Source: Ulvibacterium sp965228935
Lineage (GTDB): Bacteria > Bacteroidota > Bacteroidia > Flavobacteriales > Flavobacteriaceae
Direction of reading: 5' to 3'
Assembly: GCF_965228935.1 (NCBI RefSeq)
Contig: NZ_OZ245846.1
Span: 5,146,001 to 5,210,000 of the forward strand
Length of the DNA stretch: 64,000 nucleotides
This document shows, in pieces, positions 43,119 through 52,768 of this stretch. The translations under genes and the position numbers were made by a program. Position 1 is the stretch's first letter. Each line of letters opens with the position of its first letter. Below the pieces are notes generated by a model. It made no database searches. It was given only the letters and a program-made list of their open reading frames with translations, and was not told where the DNA came from.

Positions 43119-43379
43119 TAGTCATACTTCAACAAAAAAGATTACAGTTCATAACTATTCTCTTCCAGTAAAAAATTGGTTCTTCTTGAATATCAGGTCT
43201 TTAAATTTAAAACATTATGAATTTCTAATTCAACAATTCTATTCTATAGTTTATAGAAATTGAGTTAACAAACTAACTCTGAACCAAGAAAGAAAAACCT
43301 AAGTTAAAATATAGAAACCCTGTTCCTTATTTAGGAATTACCAGTATCAAAAAAACGCTTGAGGATTAAGAACCTTCAA
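43119..43379. other. A+T-rich gap without a supported gene
   Basis: No frame, repeat or clear promoter was seen between the secreted protein and the broken Fur-family gene. Confidence 0.5.
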
Positions 43380-43670
43380 GATTATCGGGAACAATGGCTA
43401 CAAACTCCAGTTAGTATACAATTCACGCTTTCGACAATATACCCCTTAGCAGCAAAGAAATGGATAGACTTCGGCAAAATATCGCTTTCATCCTCTCCCA
43501 CTATCTTGTGTACGACCCCGTCCTCACAAAAACGATGTAAAACCCGATAGATCGTTGCCCGATTGATATCAATCTTGATTTCAGCCTAAATAGCGTCCTG
43601 ACCCATTGCTGGCCAATCCCCATAAGTCGCTTAAGAACAACTTCCCATGTTGGTATGCTTCTAAGATTCA
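43380..43670 (-). pseudogene. broken Fur-family transcriptional regulator
   Basis: The minus strand encodes IPTWEVVLKRLM, then after a frameshift near 43615 GQDAI, a TAG stop, then AEIKIDIN followed by RATIYRVLHRFCEDGVVHKI. This is the winged-helix DNA-binding half of a Fur/Zur/PerR-type protein. Beyond VGEDES the frame is lost again, and the metal-binding C-terminal half is gone. At least one frameshift, one nonsense codon and a truncation make it inactive. An intact operator-like palindrome lies just upstream of its start. Confidence 0.78.
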
Positions 43671-43676
43671 CATTCT

Positions 43677-43699
43677 TTATTGCAACTTCGTTGCAATAA
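43677..43699. promoter_or_regulatory. perfect palindromic operator, probable Fur-family box
   Basis: The arms TTATTGCAAC and GTTGCAATAA are perfect 10-base inverted repeats around a TTC spacer. The size and symmetry fit a Fur-family dimer site. It overlaps the -33 region of the promoter facing the thioredoxin-reductase-like gene, so binding there should block that promoter. Which regulator binds it is inference. Confidence 0.65.
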
Positions 43700-43720
43700 T
43701 AAAAAATACGATTAACTTTG
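43692..43720 (+). promoter_or_regulatory. Bacteroidota promoter of the thioredoxin-reductase-like gene
   Basis: The -7 element is TAACTTTG (43713-43720). A TTGC near 43691 serves as the -33 with an 18-base spacer. The -33 sits inside the palindromic operator. The predicted transcript starts near 43727, 56 bases before the ATG. Confidence 0.6.
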
Positions 43721-43782
43721 TCCAAAAAATAAACGCTACAATTGCACCGGTACATTTATCCGTTTATTCAAAATACAACATA

Positions 43783-44691
43783 ATGGCAGATGGTACTATT
43801 TACGACGTAATCATAGTTGGTGGAAGTTATGCGGGTCTTTCGGCGGCTATGACCTTGGGACGTTCATTGAAAAATACATTGGTAATCGATAGTGGAAAAC
43901 CTTGCAATGCACAAACCCCACATTCCCAAAACTTCTTGACCCAGGACGGAAATACACCAAAAAGAATTTCCTTACTCGCTAAAAATCAGGTAGAGAAATA
44001 CGGAACGGTAAAGTTTCAAAAGGATTTTGCCGTAGATGGAAAAAAGGCCCCATATGGTTTTGAGATAAAGACCGAATCCGAAAAGACTTTTGGAGGCAAA
44101 AAATTGATCTTGGCAACCGGAGTAAGGGATATGATGCCCAATATCAAAGGGTTCTCCGAATGTTGGGGGATTTCGGTAATCCATTGTCCGTATTGCCATG
44201 GTTACGAGCACCGCGATCAAAAAACAGGTATCATGGCCAATGGACATACCGCTGTACACATAGCGCCTTTAGTTCACAATTTAACCAAGGATCTGACCAT
44301 TTTAACTTCGGGCAAGGCCGAGTTTACCGATGAACAGCGGGCAAAGTTTGAACAATACAACATTTCTATTATTGAATCTAAAATAGTGGAAATAGACCAT
44401 CTAAATGGTTTTGTAAAAAATGTGGTTTTTCAGGATAATACAAAAATGGGATTTGACACTATTTATGCAAGACCTCCCTTTGAACAACATTCCAATATCC
44501 CGACACTTTTGGGATGTAAACTGGATGAACAAGGATACATAAGGGTAGATGATTTTCAAAAAACGACCATAGAGGGTGTTTTCGCCTGTGGCGACAACAC
44601 CACGGCCTTTCGTTCGGTAGCCAATGCCGTTTACCAGGGAAATGTAGCTGGAGCAAAAGTAAATATGGAGCTCACCCATGAGATGTTTTAG
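43783..44691 (+). CDS. thioredoxin-reductase-like NAD(P)/FAD oxidoreductase
   Basis: A 302-residue protein from ATG 43783. The FAD-binding loop is IVGGSYAGLSA (11-21), the redox pair is C135-P-Y-C138 in IHCPYCHGYE, and the C-terminal FAD motif is GVFACGDNTTA. The NADPH loop is weak (GIMANGHTA), so it may take electrons differently from classical TrxB, as in related flavoprotein subfamilies. The operator over its promoter suggests metal- or peroxide-responsive control. A 59-residue in-frame upstream extension crosses the promoter and is rejected. Confidence 0.88.
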   Translation: MADGTIYDVIIVGGSYAGLSAAMTLGRSLKNTLVIDSGKPCNAQTPHSQNFLTQDGNTPKRISLLAKNQVEKYGTVKFQKDFAVDGKKAPYGFEIKTESEKTFGGKKLILATGVRDMMPNIKGFSECWGISVIHCPYCHGYEHRDQKTGIMANGHTAVHIAPLVHNLTKDLTILTSGKAEFTDEQRAKFEQYNISIIESKIVEIDHLNGFVKNVVFQDNTKMGFDTIYARPPFEQHSNIPTLLGCKLDEQGYIRVDDFQKTTIEGVFACGDNTTAFRSVANAVYQGNVAGAKVNMELTHEMF

Positions 44692-44777
44692 AGAAATGGT
44701 CCATTACTTCACTTAGCGCTAAGGTTTGTATCATAGTTTTGCTATGAGCGGATGTAATACTAAAATCCTTCCAAACA

Positions 44778-45350
44778 ATGAAAGAACAAATCAAGAGGTA
44801 CTTCGGCAGATACGTAGAATTTACCGATACCGAAATGAACGGGATTTATTCCGAACTCGAGGTAAGGGATTTTCAAAAAAAAGAATTTCTCCTAAAGGAA
44901 AACACGGTTTGTAAATACAACTATTTTATTGTCAAAGGAGTGGTCCGTTCCTATTATATTGATGAAAAGGGAAATGAGAAAATCACGCAGTTCGCCATAG
45001 ATAACTGGTGGGTCACCAATATGGAAAGCTTTCTTAAGGAAATCCCATCCACCCAATACCTACAGGCCCTGGAAGAAACAACAGTACTCTATCTGTCAAA
45101 AGAGGCATTGGAAAAACTGTATTCAAAATATCCCAAGCTTGAGCGACTGTTCCGAATTATTACCGAAAACATGTTGATAGCCAATCTTCGCAAAAGCGAT
45201 ATCTTCCTTCAAATGAGAAGTAAGGAGCGGTACATCAATTTTGCCAAAACATTCCCGGACTTCATGCAACGGGTACCCCAATACATGATTGCCTCTTATC
45301 TCGAAATTACGCCGGAGTATTTAAGTGAATTACGCAGGAATACAAAATAA
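44778..45350 (+). CDS. Crp/Fnr family transcriptional regulator
   Basis: A 190-residue protein with an N-terminal cyclic-nucleotide-binding-type domain (QKKEFLLKENTVCKYNYFI to about residue 115) and a C-terminal helix-turn-helix (YMIASYLEITPEYLSELRR). Short single-domain Crp-like regulators of this type are abundant in Bacteroidota and usually lack true cAMP binding. It lies between an oxidoreductase and an AhpD-like gene and may regulate them. Confidence 0.87.
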   Translation: MKEQIKRYFGRYVEFTDTEMNGIYSELEVRDFQKKEFLLKENTVCKYNYFIVKGVVRSYYIDEKGNEKITQFAIDNWWVTNMESFLKEIPSTQYLQALEETTVLYLSKEALEKLYSKYPKLERLFRIITENMLIANLRKSDIFLQMRSKERYINFAKTFPDFMQRVPQYMIASYLEITPEYLSELRRNTK

Positions 45351-45430
45351 TCGAATTTCTTAAGATACCTTAATTTTTAGATCCACCGTATGTATAAAAT
45401 TTGTTCCAAACGTATAAAACAAAATAAATC

Positions 45431-45883
45431 ATGGAACGAATTACATATCAGGATGTCCCTAAAGGAATGTTTGAAAGTCTACGGGCAATTGAAGGTTTAA
45501 TCGATGCATCCCCTCTGGACAAAAAATTAACGGAACTCATAAAGCTAAGGACATCCCAAAAAAATGGGTGCGCCTATTGTGTGGATATGCACCATAAAGA
45601 GTTGAAACATTTGGGCGAGACGGAATTGCGCCTATCTTCACTATGCGTCTGGGAAGAGACGCCCTATTTTTCGGTAAAGGAAAGGGTAGTACTCTATCTT
45701 ACCGACACCCTTACCCAATTGGATGGGAAACCTATATCCAACAGCATCTATGATCCATTGCTCGATTTCTTCTCCAAAGAGGAGATCTGTTACCTAACAC
45801 TGACCATTTCACAAAGCAACACCTGGAACCGATTGATGAAAACTTTCGGATTTACCCCGGGGAATTACAAAGTAAACCAATAG
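45431..45883 (+). CDS. carboxymuconolactone decarboxylase / AhpD-like protein
   Basis: A 150-residue all-helical protein with the redox motif C47-A-Y-C50 and H54 in CAYCVDMHHKEL, the AhpD peroxidase-reductant signature. It probably reduces peroxides or acts as a thiol-disulfide partner. With the thioredoxin-reductase-like gene and a Crp regulator beside it, an oxidative stress unit is plausible. Confidence 0.9.
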   Translation: MERITYQDVPKGMFESLRAIEGLIDASPLDKKLTELIKLRTSQKNGCAYCVDMHHKELKHLGETELRLSSLCVWEETPYFSVKERVVLYLTDTLTQLDGKPISNSIYDPLLDFFSKEEICYLTLTISQSNTWNRLMKTFGFTPGNYKVNQ

Positions 45884-46071
45884 TAAAGCGATATACCTTG
45901 GAGAGGGATTTGGGAAATCCCTGTACATGGATATTCCGGGAAAGCATAACCAATAGCGAAACGGTAATCTAAAATCTAATTCCGCAAGAAAGGATAAAAA
46001 GTAATCGGATTCGGCTCATCTTGGCTTCCACTTTTTGAATACATTTATGAAATACTAAAAGCTATTGCTTT

Positions 46072-46704
46072 ATGAAACATGAATGGAGAAAAAGGGAAAA
46101 GAAGATTTATCTACCCAAGAACAAACCGGAAATAGTGGAAATCCCTGAATTCAAGTTCGTTACCATAGCAGGTGAAGGTAGTCCCCAAAACAAAATTTTC
46201 GCAGAATATATTGCCGTGCTCTATTCCGTTTCCTACGCCATAAAAATGAACCTAAAAAAGGAGGCGAAAAAACCAAACGGATATAGTGATTATACGGTTT
46301 ATCCCCTGGAGGGTATTTGGGACATTACCGAGGAAGCCAAAAAAACATTTACCGGAACCATCGATAAAAATGACCTAATTTTTACACTGATGATCCGGCA
46401 GCCGTCCTTTGTCAGCGATGCTTATTTTAAAGAAATGTTGGAACAGACCAAAAAAAGAAAACCACACCCGTTTTTGGAGCAGGTTAAGTTTGAAAAAATA
46501 ACGGACGGGAAGTGCATTCAAATGATGCATTTGGGAAGTTACGACGATGAGCCTCGAAGTTTTAAGGTTATGGAGGATTTTGCCGAGAAAGAAAATCTCT
46601 CAAGAATATCCAAAGACCACAGGGAAATCTATCTGACCGATTTTAGAAAGGTAGCACCGGAAAAGCTAAAGACCGTTTTACGATTTATAGTGAAACCCAA
46701 ATAA
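46072..46704 (+). CDS. GyrI-like small-molecule-binding domain protein
   Basis: A 210-residue protein. The family pattern is PEFKFVTIAGEGSPQN near residue 26 and the C-terminal KLKTVLRFIVKPK. GyrI/SOUL-like domains bind hydrophobic ligands and occur alone or fused to AraC regulators; here it stands alone. No signal peptide. Confidence 0.82.
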   Translation: MKHEWRKREKKIYLPKNKPEIVEIPEFKFVTIAGEGSPQNKIFAEYIAVLYSVSYAIKMNLKKEAKKPNGYSDYTVYPLEGIWDITEEAKKTFTGTIDKNDLIFTLMIRQPSFVSDAYFKEMLEQTKKRKPHPFLEQVKFEKITDGKCIQMMHLGSYDDEPRSFKVMEDFAEKENLSRISKDHREIYLTDFRKVAPEKLKTVLRFIVKPK

Positions 46705-46846
46705 TATGAAAAATACGAACGGATAGCCATGTATTCCGGACAGTAATGAGGCCATAATTTAATCTGGAAAACAAATCAAGAAAAGGAAAATCTTTCCGTA
46801 CCCAAGTCCAATTTTTAGTATTTTAGGAACACCAAAAAAGGTATCC

Positions 46847-47299
46847 ATGAAAAATATCTTCGATGAAAATGATGTAAAGGACATTAAAAAACGCATCAAC
46901 GCCCTGACTCCTGAAACCCAGAATCTTTGAGGCAAAATGAGTGTCGACCAAATGTTGGCACATGTAAACGTTGCCTACGAATTGGTGTATACGGATAAAT
47001 ATCCCAAACCCAAAGGTTTTCAAAAATTCCTGATCAAACTGTTCGCGAAAAATGTGGTAGTCGGTCCCAAACCTTACAAAAAGAATACCCGAACGGCTCC
47101 GATCTTTCTCATTGAAGGGCAAAGGGATTTTGAAAAAGAAAAAAAACGTTTACTGGATCATTTGGATAGGACCTTTCAATTAGGTGCTTCCCATTTTCAC
47201 AATAAAGAGTCGCACGCTTTTGGGCCCTTGACGGAAAAGGAGTGGAATACCTTGTTTTCCAAGCATTTGGACCACCACTTGCAGCAGTTTGGTGTTTAA
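46847..47299 (+). pseudogene. DUF1569 protein with an in-frame nonsense codon
   Basis: ATG 46847 encodes MKNIFDENDVKDIKKRINAL and runs to codon 28, which is TGA at 46928-46930. The same frame then continues GKMSVDQMLAHVNVAYEL to the stop at 47299, giving 150 codons. In relatives this position is tryptophan (WGKMSVDQMLAH), so TGG to TGA is the likely change. Initiation at ATG 46937 could give a shortened 120-residue DinB-like protein lacking its first helix. A sequencing error is possible. Confidence 0.7.
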
Positions 47300-47303
47300 G
47301 GGC

Positions 47304-49511
47304 TTATCGCACCAAATCGAACATTCGGGTGTATTTGACTATAAAACTATTGTTCAACGGATCACCATCCTGAAGGTTATAGTTCCAAACTACAAAAAGT
47401 CCGGTGTTGGCCCGCTGCAACCATCCGAAACGTAAATTGGCCGCCCAAAGTCTGTCTGTGGTATTATGCTGGATAAGTCCCTGTAAATAGATATTGGGCC
47501 TAAAGGCGTAGGATAATTGACTCCGCAAAATATTGGCGGTAAAATTGCCGACCGGCAGCTGAAAATTGTTATATAAAAACGTAACCTCCGAATTAAATTT
47601 ATCCCCTAGGCGCAAACGTCCAGTAAGGCTCTCTATATAACGCGTACCTCCAAAGGAGCCTCCGATTATCGACCTAAGGTTTACCGAAAAGGGGTGGCTT
47701 CTATTGGTAAAGAATACGATTTGGGATTCCACATGATTATAAGTACCAGGTTGTACGGTGACATTTTTCCCGCGAGAAATGTCAAAAGCCTCCACTACAC
47801 CTTCCGTGGTCACATTCACACCTGTATGAATCTCCAATCCACTTTTCCACTCAAAATGATTATCGATATGTAAAAAACTGGTTTCTAAAAAATTATCGAA
47901 ATTCCAGTAGCTTCGATAGGAAATATGGGGTCGATACTCCAATATTTTGGCATTCGGATCCCGAGGTCTCAAATGGTAAAGTACCCGAGCCTCCGGTTTT
48001 CTAAAAGCGGTCCGTAACAAAAAGCCTACCTCAGGGTTAAAGCCCTGCCCCACTTCCGTATAGGCCGCATTCAACTCCCAATTGTTCCAATTATAATCTG
48101 CCTGAAATTTGAAGGAGCGTTCATTTATGGTATCGTTCGGGTCTTGGGTACGGGCATAAAAGCCGGCCAATCTCGCCATTTTGCCTAGGCCTAATTTTCC
48201 ATCTATGGCAAATGTGCGGTTAAAGTTATTATCGGATTGTAACCCTTCCTTATTGATGATAACCGCTCCCAGTGCCGTTCTACCCTGAAACTCATGGTTA
48301 ACACGTGCCAGGGTAAAATTGTTTTCCTCTATACCCTCTTCCTGAACGTCCTCCGTCCACATGGACAAAAAACCGATGTTGGTCCGGTTGAGTTTTCCGG
48401 ACAACCTTGCCCCACCAATAATAGGAACGATATTACCCTCCTCCCCGATGCCGATTCGACGGCTGAAAAACAAATCGACCTCACCGGGACTTCCTACACT
48501 GAACTGCCCAGCATTTTCCAGAAAAAAAGGGCGCTTCTCCGGAAAGAACAAGTTAAAACGATCCAAATTCACTTGCTGGTCATCTACCTCTACTTGGGCA
48601 AAATCCGTATTGTAGGTGAGATCTAAGGTCAAACTGGGGGTAACGCTATATTTTAAATCCCCTCCGGCATCGGCACTCCATTCCGTACTTGAATCGGCAA
48701 CTTCAAAATCCTTCTCCACCCTACCCAGGACATAAGGAATCAATTTTAGATTACCAGGACTTCTCAAATCCAGTCCGGTAAGGGTACCCGCAAGCGAAAG
48801 CCGTTTTAAATCGAGACCAACGGGCATAGGGGCCCAATAGGTAATTTCATTGGTCTTGCGAATGTTCCGCCGAAAATTAATGCCCCAATCCCTACCGGAT
48901 TGGAATCGAAGTGTGCGCAACGGGATGGCAAACTCGGCACTCCAGCCATAATCTCCTACTTCCGTCCGAACCTCCCAGGATCCATCCCAATTTAGGTTAA
49001 ACCCGCCTATAGTGCCTCCTTGTTGTCTATTTGCATTAAAATTTCCCTGACCTTCGTTATCCACTTGGGCATCATATTCCACCCCAAGGGCGTTTGTACC
49101 AAATACGAACCCGTTTTGGCCATCCTTATAGGTATCCAGAATAAAGATAAAGGCATCCGTATTGTCCAAATCCGCATCCCTTCGTGCATCACTGACTACC
49201 AATCCATCTGGGCGGGCATCATAACAAATGGCGGAAATAAAGAACACTTCCGAGGTATAGGCAATACGGATTTCAGTTCGTTCGGTGGCAGGCAGCCCAA
49301 AGTTCGGCTGTGCTTGAACCATCTCGTCAAATGGTACCACGGTCTGCCAAATGGGATCGTTCAATACATTACCATCAATTAACGGACCTTCGGTCAAGGC
49401 CTGCGCTTGGGCTATAGGTCTTGTATCTGAATCCGATTTTGTAGATTGGGAAACGGCGGATACAACAATACAACAAAAGAAGTATAAAACAAGGTTTCTA
49501 AAATGGGTCAT
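47304..49511 (-). CDS. DUF5916 / CBM9-like outer-membrane protein
   Basis: A 735-residue protein with a signal peptide ending at SAVSQ, a CBM9-like domain (ALTEGPLIDGNVLNDPIW to about residue 210) and a C-terminal DUF5916 region rich in alternating aromatic strands, ending in RMFDLVR, as in outer-membrane beta-barrels. Such proteins are widespread in Bacteroidota; function unknown, with binding to carbohydrate or cell envelope suspected. It converges on the DUF1569 gene with four bases between stops. Confidence 0.85.
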   Translation of the reverse strand: MTHFRNLVLYFFCCIVVSAVSQSTKSDSDTRPIAQAQALTEGPLIDGNVLNDPIWQTVVPFDEMVQAQPNFGLPATERTEIRIAYTSEVFFISAICYDARPDGLVVSDARRDADLDNTDAFIFILDTYKDGQNGFVFGTNALGVEYDAQVDNEGQGNFNANRQQGGTIGGFNLNWDGSWEVRTEVGDYGWSAEFAIPLRTLRFQSGRDWGINFRRNIRKTNEITYWAPMPVGLDLKRLSLAGTLTGLDLRSPGNLKLIPYVLGRVEKDFEVADSSTEWSADAGGDLKYSVTPSLTLDLTYNTDFAQVEVDDQQVNLDRFNLFFPEKRPFFLENAGQFSVGSPGEVDLFFSRRIGIGEEGNIVPIIGGARLSGKLNRTNIGFLSMWTEDVQEEGIEENNFTLARVNHEFQGRTALGAVIINKEGLQSDNNFNRTFAIDGKLGLGKMARLAGFYARTQDPNDTINERSFKFQADYNWNNWELNAAYTEVGQGFNPEVGFLLRTAFRKPEARVLYHLRPRDPNAKILEYRPHISYRSYWNFDNFLETSFLHIDNHFEWKSGLEIHTGVNVTTEGVVEAFDISRGKNVTVQPGTYNHVESQIVFFTNRSHPFSVNLRSIIGGSFGGTRYIESLTGRLRLGDKFNSEVTFLYNNFQLPVGNFTANILRSQLSYAFRPNIYLQGLIQHNTTDRLWAANLRFGWLQRANTGLFVVWNYNLQDGDPLNNSFIVKYTRMFDLVR

Positions 49512-49724
49512 CGTTCTGGTTGGTCAGGATATATGAAACAATCCTATCGTTAGCTGGTTTGTGGTATTGGGGAACTTCGAATCCAATGTACAAAAAAGCA
49601 AAACAAAAAAAGGAATTTCTTAGGACATACGCTGGAAGGGGAAAAAAGACTATCTTGGAAATTGGAAAAACGGAATAGGTTTTGGCAAATACCGCCATAT
49701 CCAAATACTAACAAAACTCTAACC

Positions 49725-50963
49725 ATGAAAAATAGCCGCCATTTTGCAATTGTCTTAGGTTTTATTTGCCTTTTCGTCGTATCTGTGCATGGTCAACAGG
49801 CACTACTGGAAAAGAAGGATGTAGCTGGAATATCCTGGGAACGTCTGAAAAGATATGATGCCTTTTTAGAGAACGAAGTAAAAGAAGGCAAAATTCCCGG
49901 AGCGATTTCCTTGGTTTTGAGAAAAGGACAGTTAGTACACGAAAATACCTACGGATACAGCAGTTTGAAGGATAAGATTCCCACGCAAAAGGATGGAATT
50001 TTTCACATTATGTCCATGACCAAGCCCATAATTACCGTGGCTTTTATGATGCTTTACGAGGAGGGGCATTTTTTTCTGACCGACCCGGTTTCCAAATACC
50101 TTCCCCAATTCAAGGATGTGAAAGTCGCTAAAGATCCGGAACTTGGAAAAGCGGGACCAACGGAACCGGCCAATACCGAAATTACCATTGCGCATATTCT
50201 TTCACATACCGCTGGCTTCTTACATGGTCTTGGAGGATCTACTTTGGATAAGGAAGTGCGGGAGGCGCTATATTATGAGCCCCAGGAAAATATAGAGAGC
50301 CGGGTCAACACTTTGGTGGATTTACCTCTTATGGGGCATCCTGGGGAACAATGGAATTATAGCGCATCCCCTGATGTATTGGCCTTACTGATCGAGCACT
50401 TTTCCGGGATGACCGTCATAGATTTTTTGAGACAGCGATTGTTTGATCCCCTCGAAATGAACGATACGGGATACAATATTTCTGGGGAAAATCAAAAAAG
50501 ATGGGTACCCGTCCATAACTTCAATGAAGAAGGGAAACTAGTCAATTCCGAACAACAATTGCCTACCCAGGGAAATACGGTTTTTGGAGGAACACATGGA
50601 CTGTTTTCAACGGCTTCCGATTATATGACATTTTGCCAAATGTTATTGAATAAGGGCCGATGGAACGGGAAACAATTCCTGAGCCCTAAGACTTTGGAAA
50701 TCATGACTATGAACCAGGTCGGCGATTTATTTCCTGGGCCTGGGCAGGGATTCGGTTTTGGCTTTGGGGTCACCACTGATCTTGCCGATAGCAAAGGCTT
50801 GGGATCTGTGGGGCAATACTATTGGAGCGGAGCCTATTGCACTTATTTTTTTGTAGATCCCAAAGAGGAACTTATTGCTATTTTAATGATACAGGTCCAA
50901 CCCTATAACAACTATTACGGGAACATAATGCGTCAGTTTATATATCAGGCCATTATCGAATGA
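49725..50963 (+). CDS. secreted serine hydrolase (class C beta-lactamase fold)
   Basis: A 412-residue protein from ATG 49725, with a signal peptide ending at VHGQ. The motifs are S97-M-T-K100, WNYSASPD and FGFGFGVTTD near the third site. It resembles EstB-like or D-aminopeptidase-like members. It is the fourth protein of this fold in the window. An upstream in-frame start at 49662 would bury the signal peptide. Confidence 0.88.
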   Translation: MKNSRHFAIVLGFICLFVVSVHGQQALLEKKDVAGISWERLKRYDAFLENEVKEGKIPGAISLVLRKGQLVHENTYGYSSLKDKIPTQKDGIFHIMSMTKPIITVAFMMLYEEGHFFLTDPVSKYLPQFKDVKVAKDPELGKAGPTEPANTEITIAHILSHTAGFLHGLGGSTLDKEVREALYYEPQENIESRVNTLVDLPLMGHPGEQWNYSASPDVLALLIEHFSGMTVIDFLRQRLFDPLEMNDTGYNISGENQKRWVPVHNFNEEGKLVNSEQQLPTQGNTVFGGTHGLFSTASDYMTFCQMLLNKGRWNGKQFLSPKTLEIMTMNQVGDLFPGPGQGFGFGFGVTTDLADSKGLGSVGQYYWSGAYCTYFFVDPKEELIAILMIQVQPYNNYYGNIMRQFIYQAIIE

Positions 50964-51038
50964 GCATGGAGGCACCACTAGCCCGATTTAAGACCTATCA
51001 TATTTTTTTTATCTTACGGCAACTAAAAAATCAACTTG

Positions 51039-51764
51039 ATGACCGCTTATATTTTTGAATTTATAGGAACCGGCATGCTTTTACTTTTGGGGAACGGTAT
51101 TGTGGCCAATGCAGTCCTAAAAGGAACCAAGGGATCGGATTCAGGTTGGGTCGGTATCTCTTTGGCCTGGGGCATAGCCGTTTTCACAGGTGTTTTTATC
51201 AGCGCCGATATTAGTGGGGCACACCTAAACCCGGCGGTTACCCTGGGGTTGGCCAGCGCTGGGAAGTTCGGGTGGTCCCTGGTACCGGGCTATATGTTGG
51301 CCCAAGCATTAGGAGCCATGACAGGTACCACATTGGTATGGCTGACCTATAAAAAACAGTACGATGCCACTCAAGATCAAGAAGCACTTCGTGCCACTTT
51401 TTGTACCTCACCTGCGATTCGCAATCCTTTTTGGAACTTTGTTACCGAAGTCATCGGGACTTTCGCCCTGGTCTTCGGCGTATTCTATATCGCTGGAGGC
51501 ACTGTTTCGGATCAGCCCATATCTTTGGGGTCTTTGGACGCCCTACCTGTGGCCCTTTTGGTCATGGGAATTGGTTTTAGTTTGGGAGGGCCAACAGGAT
51601 ATGCCATTAATCCGGCACGTGATCTTGGACCACGGATTATGCATGCACTCTTGCCTTTAAAAGGAAAAGGCGGAAGTGATTGGAGCTATGCATGGGTTCC
51701 CATCCTGGGACCATTGACAGGTGGGTTTTTGGCCGCTTTGGCCTTTCTTTGGATAGGGGGCTAA
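51039..51764 (+). CDS. MIP family aquaglyceroporin (GlpF-like)
   Basis: A 241-residue channel with two pore loops, HLNPAVTLG (NPA at 64-66) and INPARDLGPR. The second motif is NPARD, the aspartate form typical of glycerol facilitators. Six membrane segments plus two half-helices are visible. ATG 51039 follows an in-frame TTG at 51036. No glycerol kinase gene is nearby. Confidence 0.9.
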   Translation: MTAYIFEFIGTGMLLLLGNGIVANAVLKGTKGSDSGWVGISLAWGIAVFTGVFISADISGAHLNPAVTLGLASAGKFGWSLVPGYMLAQALGAMTGTTLVWLTYKKQYDATQDQEALRATFCTSPAIRNPFWNFVTEVIGTFALVFGVFYIAGGTVSDQPISLGSLDALPVALLVMGIGFSLGGPTGYAINPARDLGPRIMHALLPLKGKGGSDWSYAWVPILGPLTGGFLAALAFLWIGG

Positions 51765-51810
51765 GAGGGTCGGAACGCATTTAAAATAGTTGAAATCAAT
51801 ACCAATTAAG

Positions 51811-52680
51811 ATGAAAAAAATTACTTTTTTATTGAGTTGTTTAGTCCTTGTACAATTTACAGTAGCCCAGGAAATCGTTGAGCTACCTCACCAAACCTCA
51901 AAGGATATCTCATGGGAAGGACCCGAAAAGCAGTACTATTCAAAAATTTGGGACAATGAAGTGGTGACCAATGTATCCGTTCCTACTATGCGGGTCTTTC
52001 GCCCCGAAAACCCTAACGGCACATCGGTTGTTGTTGCACCGGGTGGTGGACTCTACGCTTTAAGCATTCTAAGCGAGGGCAACCATGTAGCCGAATGGCT
52101 CAATAAAAAAGGAATTACCGCCTTTGTACTTAAGTACCGATTGGTTCCCACCGGAGAGGATGGTGTAAAGGAAATTACGGATTTGGGCAACACCAATCCC
52201 ATGGAAATCGGAAAACGGGTACAACCTGTCCTACCGCTATCCATAACAGATGGATTGGCAGCTATTGCCCATGTACGGGAGAATGCCGAGAAATATAAGG
52301 TAAATCCCAATAAAATAGGATTCATGGGCTTTTCCGCGGGCGGGGCCGTTACTATGGGTGTAGGCTATAATTATACCGAGACCAATCGCCCTGATTTCTT
52401 GGTTCCTGTATATCCATGGACAACCGTACTTCCACCAAAAGATCCTCCTGCCGACGCACCACCCATGTTGATCGTTTGTGCAACGGACGACCCTTTGGGA
52501 TTGGCATCGGGAAGTATTGAGCTCTACTCCAAATGGTTCTCGGCCAAAAAACCGGTAGAACTTCATATGTACGCCAAAGGTGGTCATGGTTTTGGTATGA
52601 AGGAACAAGGGCTGCCATCCGACAGTTGGATACAGCGTTTTTATGATTGGTCCGTTGCCGAAGGTATTACAGCACCCTAG
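51811..52680 (+). CDS. secreted alpha/beta hydrolase (BD-FAE / acetylxylan esterase-like)
   Basis: A 289-residue protein with signal peptide ending at TVAQ, the oxyanion strand VVVAPGGGLYALSI, nucleophile GFSAGG and C-terminal catalytic His in KGGHGFG. The fold and size match carbohydrate esterases (acetyl or feruloyl esterases) of Bacteroidota. It converges with a mandelate-racemase-family gene and could remove acyl groups from plant or algal glycans. Confidence 0.86.
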   Translation: MKKITFLLSCLVLVQFTVAQEIVELPHQTSKDISWEGPEKQYYSKIWDNEVVTNVSVPTMRVFRPENPNGTSVVVAPGGGLYALSILSEGNHVAEWLNKKGITAFVLKYRLVPTGEDGVKEITDLGNTNPMEIGKRVQPVLPLSITDGLAAIAHVRENAEKYKVNPNKIGFMGFSAGGAVTMGVGYNYTETNRPDFLVPVYPWTTVLPPKDPPADAPPMLIVCATDDPLGLASGSIELYSKWFSAKKPVELHMYAKGGHGFGMKEQGLPSDSWIQRFYDWSVAEGITAP

Positions 52681-52768
52681 TACATCTATCCCGTAGGAGC
52701 ATCGAAGAACTCCCTTGATTTTAACTTGCGAATAGATTTCGAATCCTATTTCGGTGGAGGCATTTACA

